From the NCBI GenBank assembly GCA_014905825.1, contig JACGCN010000013.1, positions 682,001-746,000 on the forward strand: a stretch of 64,000 nucleotides of DNA, given 5' to 3'. A program made the translations under genes and the position numbers. The notes beneath the pieces were generated by a model. It was not told the DNA's origin, did not search any database, and was given only the letters and a program-made list of their open reading frames with translations. Position 1 is the stretch's first letter; every line of letters begins with the position of its first letter. Source of the DNA: Lyophyllum atratum (taxonomy: Eukaryota; Basidiomycota; Agaricomycetes; Agaricales; Lyophyllaceae). Shown piece by piece: positions 35,279-46,937 of this stretch.

Positions 35279-37005
35279 TGGCTGAGGATGTGATGGCAGG
35301 GAGAGAGGAACGGCGAGCGAGTTGGGCTACAATGGCGGTCGAGGTCAGGTTTACAAAGTGCCGCACACCATCGTCATGTTATTGCCTGTTATGGCTGCCA
35401 TGCTACTCCTTCACTCCCCTTCATCGACATCATCTACTCCTTCGTCGACATCATCCATCAGGCCTCCTTCCACAAATCCGAGTAGCCTCTTCTACTGCAT
35501 ACTCGTCATGGGAGCTTACGCCAGTCGGTGGTGAAGCAGCGGCATGGACCTGTCGTATGTCGTCGTGCATTACTGTGATGGTGGCACCATTTATTTGGAA
35601 AGACGAGGAAAGACGTCGATATGGATACCGTCTGGCGTTCATACCGTTCTGGATCTCGGTGAGACAGGCTATGAGGGTCCACGAGAATGTACGACATAGA
35701 CCCTTCAGCGTCTTATGCCACCACACATTCCTTGCACCACTGGCATTTGATATCTGGAAGCCCACATCCATCATGTTACCGCTTTAAGGCTTTTCGTCCG
35801 TCGTCAAGTAATAATGGATGCGTCCCTCGCTGGGACTCGTCATCTCCGAATAAGACCTGACTATGGAACCATTAATGCTCAGTCCATTAACCCGACGCCT
35901 TGGCTACTCTTCGGGCTCATTTTCTCGAACGTATGCTTTTCACCGTTGGACAGCGCCGACCATTGCCTTTTCGGTCCTCGCTCGTCGTATCTCGCCAAAG
36001 AGATATTTTTACTGGTGTCATGCCTTGTGATTGTTACGCCGTCATGAAACAGATCCTTCTTATTCTCGTGAGTACGCAACTGGAGATCGTGCGTGTTGCT
36101 CACACACATTCAATATCCCAGCATGATCATCAAGATCGAACCCCGCGGTACGGCTGTGCACATCGCTCAAAGATCCAAATCCAAAGATAAGTTCACCACC
36201 AATCTGAAATTCACTTGAATGCTTGCTCGACTTCCATCCCCGTCGAGACCAGTCTGACCACTGTTGAACGAGAGCGTAACGAAAATGTCTGTAGGGGGCT
36301 AATTTCACTTCACGTCCAGATGACCCACCATCAGTTATGTTCATTGTCCAATTCCTGCCTGTTATGTACTTACGTACTGTTCATCAGTCGAAGTGTACTT
36401 GTCGTCAGGTGGTGCCATTCATGAATTGACCACCATTCTAGAGCCGACGTAACTTGTTCTGTTGATTGTCCATCGAATGAACGCTTGTTTGCACAGCATG
36501 TGACTACAGCAAAAGCGCCAGGCAGCCCTAGCCTCGTACTCACAAGCGAGGCAAGTTACCCATACATTGGGACGTTGACGCTAGGGTCCTTGTTGGTGGC
36601 TACGTCACTAAGAGAGTCATTGTCCTTTCGATGTTAGAACGTCCTCGCCCTACTCCGTGATCTGCGTATAAAGACTTCTTACCGGTAAACCTGCATGGTT
36701 CTATACGGGCATGAGGACTGTCGTGGTAAGGGTCCTCGATCCAACAATAACGGATGCATGCCCCAACACAGGCACGGGCCGAGCCTTAAATGGAAGCGGC
36801 AGAAGGCTTGGAGGACTAAAAACGAAGTCCCCGAAGCATGTTTGATGGGATCCTGATGATGCGCTGAATTGAAGGCTGTTGTTACTGCATCTCTCTGACA
36901 GTTTCCCATTTGTGCGTCCCAGCCGTAACTTGAACACTTATAATAGTCGCCATCTCGCCAGTCGCGGCCCACCCACTCTGCCCGCCAAACCGTAGGACTG
37001 CAAGC
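35279..37005. other. Long gap without recognised gene
   Basis: Holds the promoters of the Rab gene (left) and the DUF6534 gene (right). A plus-strand frame of 174 codons (35263-35787) is open but low-complexity at its start, where TCATC/CTTC-rich imperfect repeats lie at 35411-35465, and it has no known motif. I cannot support a gene. Confidence 0.5.
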
Positions 37006-39010
37006 ATGTCGGACACCGAGAGCTTGCCGGGCATTGATCTCTCCGAGACCTTTGCGCCTATATACTGGGGTATGTACGCTCTTCGAAGTACTTTCCTTCC
37101 ATACTGAATTGCGCACCAGGTTTCGTCGTTTCTTTGTTGTGAGCTGGATACTCCTCTGTCGACTTAGAAGGGCCGCGTGAACACGAGTTTCGCAGTTTAG
37201 GTGGGATCACGATCGTGCAGGCCTACATTTATTTTCCAGTCTCTCAGAGGGATAGGATGCTCGTGAGGGTCACGGTACGCATAAGATTTTCTCCACGCTC
37301 TCCATTCCTAACTCGTGTACTTTGCTGCAACTACAGGCTGGGGCCATGCTGTGCGTAACCTTTCGTGTTACGCCTGGACAAGGAGACTGAATAAAAATTT
37401 CCTCCAGACTTTTCGATCTCGCTTCTTCAGCTCTGATAGCCCAGTCTGTTTACTACTACCTCGTAAGTCCGTGTCCTTACGAATCCGAGTCTAGCCTCGA
37501 GAGATGCTCATTAGACGGGTGACGTCATAAGATACCGCATTTTGGGTCGTTGCTACCTCTCCGTTCCGTGACGCCGTATGTGTGTCTCCATCATCCCCAG
37601 ACGAAAATATTCACCCCATACACAATAGAGAATTATCGGCTGAATGCCTTCTCTCGACGCTTATCACATTCAAGTGAGTTTCTATTCTTTCTACTTAGGA
37701 GTCTATGAATGAATTAATTATTCCTGTACTAGCTCTCAAATGTACTTCGTGTATCAGCTGTATAACGGTATGCTTAGATCTCCCTCATATCTGTTTTCTC
37801 TACTAATTGGCATACCTCTTCTAGTCAAACGGTTGGGTCGAAGCAGATGGCTTGTTCTTGGGTCTATCGTGAGCGCACTGCATCTCAAGCCTTGAGCGAT
37901 ATTCACCTGTCGATGGGTAGACTGGCTGTGCGGTCATGGCATTTGGTACGCATTACATTTCCCCAGCATTTGCAGCCCACTCAATCGCCATAACGCGAAT
38001 GTAGCTGGTGGAATTGGTAAGTTTCACTCGCCGACCACGTCGACATGTCTAATGTCCGATTAACAGCATGTGTAACAACTATGTACATTTTTCACCACGG
38101 TGTGCTTTCCAACAGGAACGGAGTCTTTGCCGTAAGTCGAAATTTACTATACACCTGCGCCCGGCTACATCAAACTGTTATGTAGATTTTCTTCGGTGTG
38201 GCCAAGGGATTCGGAGCGGCCACCGATGTGTTGGCAACCATTGCCATGTGCATGTATCTCACTTCTTCGAAGACAGGGATCACCGAGTCTGTGGTTCTTC
38301 ATTTCGCTAGAGTCCATCTTATTAACTGTCAGGATAGGACGAATACCCTTCTCAACAAGCTCATACGATTCGTAATCCATCGTGGGGCGCTCGTGACCCT
38401 TATCCAGAGTCTCCTTCTGATAACCTTCTACGCCGCGCCTCGAAAACTGTTTTGGTAGGATGTTTCTTGCCATTCCCGCTCACCGCCGAGTTCATAACAA
38501 TGTCGATCATTTCATAGGCTCGCGTTCCACATCAATGTCACGAAACTCTATGCCAACACCTTCTGTAAGTCTTTAGTCCCATTCACAACTTGAACTACTT
38601 CTTGTATACAACAACTTCTAACGTCGCTCCCTCTTATGCAGTCGCGATGTGAGCGGAATCTTGTTTTGCTAGCAGCATGGACTCCTGATTCTCGTCTTGC
38701 CACAACAGGCTGAATGCACGAAATCACTTGAGAGACAATTGGCATACGCGCTCCGCGCTAACGCCTAGCTCAGGCTTCGGGGCCAGCACCCACAGCACAC
38801 AGAAGATTGGCTTTCGCAACGAGCATTACGACCTCCGCGCCATGGATATACAGGTAAACGACACTTTCTGCTGTTTCTCCTGTCTCGATCGATCTGGCGC
38901 TCAGAACATATCATGATGACCCCTGTCTTTACTTCCAGGAGAACGACGTCGGACAAAAGTCATTGAACATGCCGACTGTTACGAAGACGGTGGAGGTGGT
39001 AGATATGTGA
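37006..39010 (+). CDS. DUF6534 family multi-pass membrane protein
   Basis: ATG 37006, stop 39008-39010, about 17 short exons (exon 1 is 37006-37069). Joined sequence: 'FAPIYWGFVVSLF' + 'LGGITIVQAYIYFP', 'LLFDLASSALIAQSVYYYL', 'LYNVKRLGRSRWLVLGSI', 'CVTTMYIFHHGVL', and the DUF6534 signature 'IFFGVAKGFGAATDVLATIA' followed by 'MCMYLTSSKTGITE', 'NTLLNKLIRFVIHRGALVTL', 'LLLITFYAAP' and 'KLYANTFF..MLNARNHLRD'. This is the common Agaricomycete seven-helix orphan family with a C-terminal cytosolic tail. Its function is unknown; a sensory or receptor role is sometimes suspected only from topology. Splice sites in the first third are inferred from family topology and frame. Confidence 0.82.
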
Positions 39011-39386
39011 TGTCCTGTACTATGCATTGCCCTGATTTCATTCTCTCTGTATGACTATATCTGTGCTACTATGGAGGTTTCTTACTCTCGTTATGGACCT
39101 GATATTTGCTTTTCTAAGGCATGTACTATATTTAGCTCAGCTAGCTGGCCCGGGCGGCATTGATCGTTTTAGGGGTTGATCGGAATATTTCCCCTCCATA
39201 TGCCACCCCATGCAACCGGCCCATGGACAGAGAGGCACAGAGCCCCTCTCCTTGGGGCTCATCTCTGCAGCGGTTAATACTTTATCATATCAGATGTGTA
39301 TCAAGGTATGTATCGACAAGAGGGTGGTCCGCGTCGGCAAATTCGCCTCGCAAACCACATCCACCCCCGAGTAACCAGTGGAAACG
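39011..39386. other. Intergenic, promoter of kinase-etherase fusion
   Basis: Same-strand gap between the DUF6534 stop and the next ATG. No clear TATA box. Confidence 0.5.
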
Positions 39387-41870
39387 ATGTCTGCTATTCC
39401 TCGCACTGGGTCGCTGCAGACAGAATCGCGGAATGACAGCTCGACAGAAATCGATGTCGTGTCGACCCTGGAAATGTGCCGTACGTGGTTAATGCCGATC
39501 TTCTCCGCTTTCTCTACTAAAATGAACTCGGTGTCATGAAATAGACATAATCAATGCTGCGGACACAACGGTGGCCCCAGCAGTGCAGAAATGTATACCA
39601 GAGATAGCACGGGCTATCGACCTTGTCGCTGAGCGGGTGAAGAAGGGAGGGAGAGTGCTGTACATCGGAGCCGGAACGAGTGGCAGGTCAGAACACTTCC
39701 ACTTCGATGCCTGTCAAGGGGCTCTCATCTCTCACTGACTAAACATATTGCTCTAGGCTGGGTGTTCTGGATGCGTCAGAAATGTAAGAATCCCACTCCC
39801 AATTTTCTTTTGGCTAGTACAGCCCCTGACGACTTGAATTGCATGCTTTTAGCCCACCGACATTCTCTGCCTCATACGATAAGTTCATAGGGTGAGTGGT
39901 CCTTTGACTGGGCATGGTCTGCCACTTGTTGAACGCGATCAGGATTATGGCTGGAGGCGAATCTGCCATCCGTAACGCGTCTGAAGGGGCTGAGGATTCG
40001 ACCACGCTTCCCATCACCGATCTAGACGCTCTCGTACCGCCTCTCAGCGCTGTTGACTCGGTAATAGGCATTGCCGCGTCTGGTCGAACGCCCTACGTCC
40101 TGGCAGGACTCTCCTACTGTCGGGACTCTCTTGGAATGCTGACTGTTGGAGTTTCGTGTGTGCAGCCAAGTGAGATGAGAGGCCGTGCAGAGTGCTTGAT
40201 TGAATGTGTTACGGGTGCGGAGGTTGTCACTGGAAGCACTAGGATGAAGGCTGGAACTGCGACTAAGATGGTGAGTTGAGTTCCATGTACACTTATCATT
40301 AGGCGTATAGGCTGATCTGGATTCTTAGATTTTGAATATGATTTCCAGTGGAGTCATGATTCGCATTGGGAAGATACATGGGAATCTGGTGCGTCATATA
40401 TATACAGTCCTCTCACTCCCGTACTGAAGTTGGGCAATAGATGGTCGACGTCAAGTCGTCCAACAATAAACTTATCGACCGGGCGCGTCGAATCTTCCGG
40501 ACTCTCCAGCCCAACACGAAGCTTTCCGATCTAGAAATAGACGCGCTCATCGAGTCCTGTGATGGTAGCGTTAAGTGGGCACTTGTTGTCGAAAAACTAG
40601 GATGTTCCATTGAAGATGCTGGCACCAAACTTGAAGCCGCTGGCGGCATATTGCGAAAGGCATGGGACAGCATACCAGACAACTTGCCCATCCCTCCATC
40701 TTCATCCCCACCGCCTCAACTTGTTCTTGCTATCGATGCGGGAGGGACGAAATGTGCAGTCATCATCGCGAATAAAGATGGGATACAGGCTCGAGCTGAA
40801 GCAGGCCCATGCAATTTGTACTGTGCCTTCTCTATTGTGTTTCCGAGTTCCTTCTGACAATGGAGAAACGTCTTCTACTTGGCAGTGTGACCCGCGGACA
40901 CGACGCTGCCCTCTCAACGATCGCGACCGCAATCACCCGCGCCATCGCCTTACTTCCCGAATCCCTTCTTCCCATGAGCTCTCACGTCTCTCTACCGCCA
41001 GCCAGCCCCGCTTTTGCAGCAGCGTGGATTGGTGGCGCTGGCTTGGATCGGCCTGCTGACCTGGAATCTATCCATGCCCGCGTCATGAAGTTATTGGCTC
41101 TCTCAGATCCATCAACGCTTCTGGTCACCAACGATGCTGCTCTACTCTCTTCTGCGATCATAAAACGCGGAGGAGAAAAGAACACGGACACAGAAGCGAA
41201 GACTGGGGTAGTCCTGATCACAGGGACTGGCAGCATCGCTTACAGCTTCAGCCTAACCTCAGCAGAACGCAAGCTCGTATCCGTCCCTCTCGAGCGCACC
41301 GGTGGATGGGGATATCTCCTCGGAGACGAAGGATCTGCCTACTGGATCGGGCGTGAGGCTGTTAGGCGTGTCCTGCGCCATCGCGACTTCGGGTTACCGC
41401 CGACCGAGTTCCACAATGCTGTCGTAGCCCACTTTGGCTGCAACACAATCGCTGCCATTATATCCGCTGTCTATACCCCCGGTCAGTTCAGTGAAAAGGC
41501 CGACGCAGTCGCTATGGACGCTGATCCTAAATTGCGAATTGCATCCTTATGCCGTGTCGTATTTAAGGCCGCCTTCCCCGACGGCTCGACTACCCCAGAT
41601 CCGGAAGCGCTTGAAATTGTGCGCCAGGCTGCGGTATCGGCGGTGGACACTTTAGCGCCACTGCTGCGTGACCAGGCGACGGTTAGCCCGGAGAGAAGTA
41701 CACTTGTTCTGGGTGGTGCGTTAGGGCAGATACCGGAGTTTCATCAGCTTCTGGTGCGGGAGTTGACGGCGAGGGGATTGGCGTTTTCGTCTGTTGAGAT
41801 GGTGAGCGATGCTGCGGGGTGTGCTGTAGAGCTCCTCCGGCGAGATTTTCTTACCTTTTCAGAGGATTAA
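39387..41870 (+). CDS. MurQ-like etherase fused to BadF/NAGK-type amino-sugar kinase
   Basis: Eight exons: 39387-39480, 39545-39686, 39757-39783, 39853-39891, 39943-40270, 40329-40388, 40441-40817 and 40886-41870 (2,052 nt, 683 aa). Residues 1 to about 310 match N-acetylmuramic acid 6-phosphate etherase (SIS fold): [54 protein letters not shown] (the conserved acidic residues of both motifs are present), [29 protein letters not shown] and '[10 protein letters not shown]'. From about residue 325 follows a BadF/BadG/NAGK-type kinase: [58 protein letters not shown] and LVLGGALGQ. Together they could phosphorylate GlcNAc/MurNAc and cleave MurNAc-6-P to GlcNAc-6-P and lactate, a bacterial cell-wall recycling step. 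The alternative reading is a regulatory SIS domain. The last splice pair (AATTT|gtactg) was chosen because it restores GPCNFVTRGHD. Confidence 0.92.
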
Positions 41871-42821
41871 TCTGTCACTGGTGAACTAATTAATCTTATA
41901 TCCGTGGAACTTCAATTTCTATAGCTGGATTCATCCAAACGCGAGAGTTGTGACTTCTGGCTGTTTCGAAACACGGAACTAAGATGTGAATTGCGCCGTC
42001 ATAGTCCCGGTTCGCGAGCTATGCGTATGCCTATATCCATCATGATGCTGGCCCTTGTTATGGTGCGCAATTCGCTCGTATCCTTGCATCGTCTTCGTAC
42101 CTGGGACAATACCAATTTACTTGGGACAACAAAATGCAAGTTAATAAAGGCAGTGAGCGATGCAGAGAAGTTCTATTTACAGATATCCTCTTGGCACCAC
42201 TGAGTGAGTCGACAACAACATCTTCGACCTGCTGAAAGAAAAGGAAATTTCTCCGGAAATTTGACAAGTCTTTTTTTTTTGTGGCAGTCGTCCTTCTTGG
42301 TGTCCGGTGACACGATTGAAGGAATCGGAACGGATCGAGGATGCAGCGCTGGATGATGGGAAAGACTAATTTAACCTTTCCATACTATTGCAATTCGACC
42401 CAGGTTGACAGTAGATACCTCGTAAAACTCAATGCGACCTCTAACACATGGAGTTATTAGTAGGCATGAAGCGCAGAAAGGAGTGTGATCCGGGTATCGA
42501 TACGCGTGGAAGAACGATAAAGGATACACATGTTCTGAGGCTGATGTGCCGATGTAAAAGCCAATGAGATTGCCGAAGTCACCGAAACACTAACACTCCA
42601 GGCTAATTCCCAGCGCGCCCGTCACTAGATGTAGGATGCACTTCGCCCCGCGCGCACGCAAGCTTCAGAAGAAATATGGAGGCTGAAATTTTCGATGGTA
42701 TGAGCATTCTCGGGCTTCCTATCAACGAGCTTCTTCTAAACACAAAACCATACGCACCTCCGCTCTGGTTAAGTTAGAGTGAAGGCAATATCGCTGATTC
42801 GCCCGAGGTGAACTGGTATAA
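41871..42821. other. Intergenic, convergent 3' ends
   Basis: About 950 bp between the fusion gene (+) and the transporter gene (-). Contains a T10 run near 42272. No gene seen. Confidence 0.6.
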
Positions 42822-44037
42822 TTACTTTGAGTCCATTTGGATCTCTGAGCTATCCATGAGAGGTGCTTGTGCCTCGACGTCTGCGGCCGTCGGAGGCGCA
42901 GGCGGCGTCGATTGTTCTCCGGACTTGACATATGTGCGCAGGACCGTCCCAGTAAGGATGGTTGCGATAGAAATAGCACGTGGACTGAGATAGAAAAGTA
43001 GGATTAGGACCTCGTCACCAGGATGAAACACTGAAGGCTATCTCTCATAAGAGAACGTACATTGTGAACACATCCCCAAATATCTTGATGCTAAGAAAAA
43101 ACTGGAAGCCTATTCGGGCAGTCTACGGACATCGACAAATGTGTCAATGGGTGGCAGCGGTAACAGAGGACAGAACCGACACTTAAGAACATGCGTGTTG
43201 CGGGGCTCGTCACATTGATGACCAGGCTCCCGGCGATAGCGACCAGGAACCCGCACACGCCGGTGACGATGTTGCCCCAGAGGAAGGTCGACCAGTCCCA
43301 GTTGCCGTTGGTCACCATGACATAGAACTGCCATACCTCGCCCTTGAGGTAGGCGAGCACACCGAGGAGGATGGCTGATCCGAGGCTGGACCAATAGTAC
43401 AGCGTTGTACTGCTACGGGGCACGACGGATGGGAGTGAGCCGATAACGAGAATGGGATGAAGGGCGTGCGTCAATGAGGAAAGGACGCCGTAAAAGAGGG
43501 CGAGCGGTGTCGGGAGTGCTTTGGAGGGAAGGCCCTCAGAGAAGGAGATCCCGAGAAGGAAACCGAGGGTGACGAGTGCAGCGCACCCCATGGCGGGTAT
43601 CGATGGGCGGGTCATGAGTAGTAAGGCTAAAACGATGATAGTCAAGGGTAGGTCGAGCCCACGTGCGATCTGGTAGAACGCGGCTTCGACGTCCCGCAGA
43701 CAAAGGGCGCTGAACATGATACCGGAAGCATCCACAAGTATCAAAGGTGTGAGGATTATGGCAGTGACTATGTCGAAGGAAGAAAGCTTGACTTGCGACG
43801 TAAAGAGCGCGGTGAAGGTGAGAAGAAGGACCTTTATGGCGCTTTGGAAGAACATGAAGAGGGCCGGGAGGTTGGGGGTAGAGTTGAGCACCACCTTCAT
43901 GGCGAACAACCTCTTTTTCGGGCACTGCTTAGATTCCTCGTATTCCTTTGGTCAAGAAGTGTTATGCTCACCACAAGAGCGGCCACCATGGAAAACCCGA
44001 CCACACCAAGATTGAGAACCTGAGCAGAGACGGTCAT
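42822..44037 (-). CDS. Nucleotide-sugar/triose-phosphate-translocator family transporter
   Basis: Four exons: 44037-43972, 43924-43181, 43122-43061 and 42984-42822 (1,035 nt, 344 aa). About ten hydrophobic helices fit the DMT/TPT superfamily. Landmarks: 'LNSTPNLPALFMFFQSAIKV', 'LTPLILVDASGIMFSALCL', 'FYQIARGLDLPLTIIV' (where GDP-fucose-type carriers have a similar 'v-RsltlplT'), 'AMGCAALVTLGFLLGI', 'LFYGVLSSLTHALHPI' and 'INVTSPATRM'. The closest resemblance by eye is to GDP-fucose/GDP-sugar transporters of the Golgi; the substrate is not certain. The cytosolic C-tail is Pro/Ala-rich and acidic. Confidence 0.82.
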
Positions 44038-46040
44038 GACTGAGTTGTCACAATCTGGGAAGGACAGTGGGTAAAAGTCTGAGTATACGAAGCTCGCAGG
44101 TGCTCCGGGCCGGCATTGTGATCAACGAGAGTCTTGTCAATCGCACGTTAACATCTAAGTATAACTGAGCCATCGAATGGGTAAGCCGGAGGTTCAACTG
44201 ATCTGTCTGTCAAGGAGAGACTAGTAAGTTGGTAACTTGTAAGTTGCAGGCAGTTCTACAGCATTCGAGTGCACATGTCTTTTCCTTGTCCTCTTTGGCG
44301 CGAGGATCGGAACGCTTGCACTGCCAGCAGTACCAGGAGGGTAGGTTGCAGTAGACATGATTCATCACAACGAAAGCCGAATCACACAATGACATATGAT
44401 GGCATCTACTTGCCCATCTGCAATCAAGGGTCTTGTTAAGTAACGCCTTTCAATTCTCCATTCAGATACCCGAGGGTCGAGCGTACTCACCTCAATCTTG
44501 ATCAATAAGACGCACAGAAATCGGAAGACTCTTAGTTTTTGTTCCAATTTCAGGTGCATGCACTGGGGGTGATGGCAGGAGCGGTCACCGGCGCTTTATT
44601 TCAGAAGAGGTATGACGCGGAGGTGATCGCAAGGCGAAGAATTTGGGACACGCTCAATGGGGCTTCCAAGACATTTAGTCGTGGTGGCAGCACCGTATTG
44701 GGAAGGAGACGCGAGTGTATTGAAAGATCGCAATCAGTTAAGACGTATAAACGATGGTTTATGACGAGGAACACGGTACGTTCGACAAAAAAAACAATGT
44801 TCAGGAGCGCAAACTAAATGTAATCGAATAAGAGTTCGGTTGTGGAGAAGGGTGGATTGACGTACATTATATTACATGAATGCACATGCGTATCCTCGCC
44901 CGTTTACGATTACATCACATTTCTTGCTGATCTCGCAGTCAATACGGCCGTGTAGCAGAAAATCGTTGACAGAGTCGTACCTCCAAGAGCCAAGCCTAAC
45001 CCCACAAACAACAGCTCTTGGCTGTGAGCTACTTGTTCCGAAGTGCTTGCAGGTCTAAGACTCTTCAATTATATCGTTAAAGCTGCTCACGTGTATCAGA
45101 AGCGGGAATGGCATACATACAAGATTACATGGCTTGTACGACGCACCAAATTTGGCCATTGGTCTAAGTCAGCCCGCAGCGGCTTCCTATCCAAGCTACA
45201 CTCCATCTGACATTTTTACAAAAGCCTAATGATAATTCCTGATGTTTTGCGTTCAAACAGGAGTCGTGTCCAACGTTGATGCCACTGGGGGGATTATAGG
45301 GCGAAATCTTTATGGAAGAAGATATGCCTCTCAGTCATCCTTGAGAAGTCCAAGATCCATCTTGATACGTTAAGAATCGCATGAGCCGAGTGTCGCGGCC
45401 ACAAGAGTAGAATTACCGCCGACCGAGCAGTTGAACGCGTCTGGGTGACATTTTCACTGTCACTGTCAATGACACGTCTCGTCACAACTATGCGTGGCGT
45501 GACCGTTCATCATCGGAGTCATTACGCGTCCAGACGCGTTCCCGCTTCCAAACTTCGAATGACGATGAACCCAGCCCATGCCTGCTCATAAAAGCAATGG
45601 GATGACTTGTATCCCAATTTTTTATCACCGCAACACCCCTCCAGGACGAAAAATGAGTGACATTCGTGCCTAGCAAAAATGTTCAGGTCCTACCATGCTA
45701 AAAATTAAGTAAGGTAACTACTAAAGCATGCCTAGAATATCAAACGGGTACGCGGATGATGTAGAGCCCGCCAAAAGCTTCCATTCTTGGCTTGCAAGTG
45801 CCAGTTGTGGGGGTTTTGTCAAAGCGGTCACGGTCGCCAAACAAGTTCAGGTTGAACCACTACCCAAGCGGATCAAAATCATCCATCATGGCCACGGGCA
45901 GCCACGACCAGCGCTCGGCGGGGAGGACAATGCGTGGTCCCCCCAGGTCGTTCGAACATCCTTGCAAAGCGGCGCACCGAATCTCATAAAAGTCAGAACG
46001 ACATGGACACGAACTCACCCAAACACTTTTCCTTCCAAGG
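44038..46040. other. Two-kilobase gap without supported gene
   Basis: The best ORF is 44539-44817 (+, 92 codons), which has one Ala/Gly-rich helix followed by basic sequence (GVMAGAVTGALFQKRYDAEV). It could be a small membrane-associated protein but has no supporting structure. The rest shows only fragments. Overlapping ORFs at 45728-46168 are out of frame with the next gene. Confidence 0.4.
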
Positions 46041-46706
46041 ATGCCCTTCCATCTATCCCTCACCCCCATGGAGCCGCTCACCACCGGCGGCGACCACGCC
46101 GACATTCCCGCTTGGACCCTTGCGTCGTTCGGCCCCAGGTCGTTGATGATCCAGATCTCCACGGCTGACTTGTACGTTTCTCTTCAGACACTCCCGAGAT
46201 GATCTGTAGAATGACTGACACGCACCGCCATTTCTAGCGATCACAGTCCCGCTGTGGCCGATGCTTTTGACTGCCCCGCGAGTAACGGGCGCTTAGGACC
46301 CAGTGCACGCGTCTCCCCGGGCGTTATCCTCACGCTGAGCTATAAGCCGCCCAAGCCCATTTTATTTCCTCACGAGACCACCACCACTCCGTCTCGCACT
46401 CCAGCTCCATCCTCAGCCTCTCCACCAAGCCCAACTCCTTCCGCCACGTCCGGTGCAAATATCCCTCAAGAGGAGACGTACGCCACCTTGATTCCTCCAA
46501 CAAAGTTTACCGCCACCCGCAAGGCACACTACAGCAGCTTCGGCCCGGGTGGGCGTTTCGAATGGCGCAGCCCTACCTTTATCAGATCAAACTACTCCGC
46601 ATTTAACTCAGAACTGAAGCGGCGGCGGGAGCAGGGGGATGTGGATGGTGATGAGGGTGCGAGGAAGAGGAGACATTTCGAGTGGCTTTGGCTTGCGGAG
46701 CGGTAG
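46041..46706 (+). CDS. Hypothetical protein
   Basis: Two exons, 46041-46171 and 46237-46706, joined in phase (601 nt in total, 2 nt + 1 nt across the junction; frame closes at TAG 46704-46706). The product of about 199 aa starts MPFHLSLTPMEPLTTGG, has 'WTLASFGPRSLMIQISTADF' across the junction, a Thr/Pro/Ser-rich middle and an aromatic/basic end (FGPGGRFEWRSPTFIRSNY ... RKRRHFEWLWLAER). It shows no known domain and may have further upstream coding exons. The strongly basic tail could serve nuclear targeting, but that is speculation. Confidence 0.5.
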
Positions 46707-46937
46707 AGTAAAGAATCCAAGGAAGAGACTGTAGATCTGAGCGTCACGAGAGCGAATGTATCAGTATCGGTCTAGTGCATTGTATCATAGTGTACATGAT
46801 GAGATGAGTATAATGAGTGAGTACCGATAGCGGGAATCGCAGAGATGTACAATTATAAATACCGTACGTTAAATGTTCGAAAGCAAGAAAGCAACCATCC
46901 ATGCACCGTCTGGACCACAACCAAAGACAACCGTACC

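Noticed and set aside
35263..35787. 174-codon plus-strand ORF upstream of the DUF6534 gene
   Set aside because: Overlaps the Rab gene's start in antisense, begins in simple-sequence DNA and shows no domain or splice continuity.
43536..43925. 129-codon ORF in a second minus-strand frame of the transporter
   Set aside because: His/Arg/Pro-rich frame-shifted reading of membrane-helix codons.
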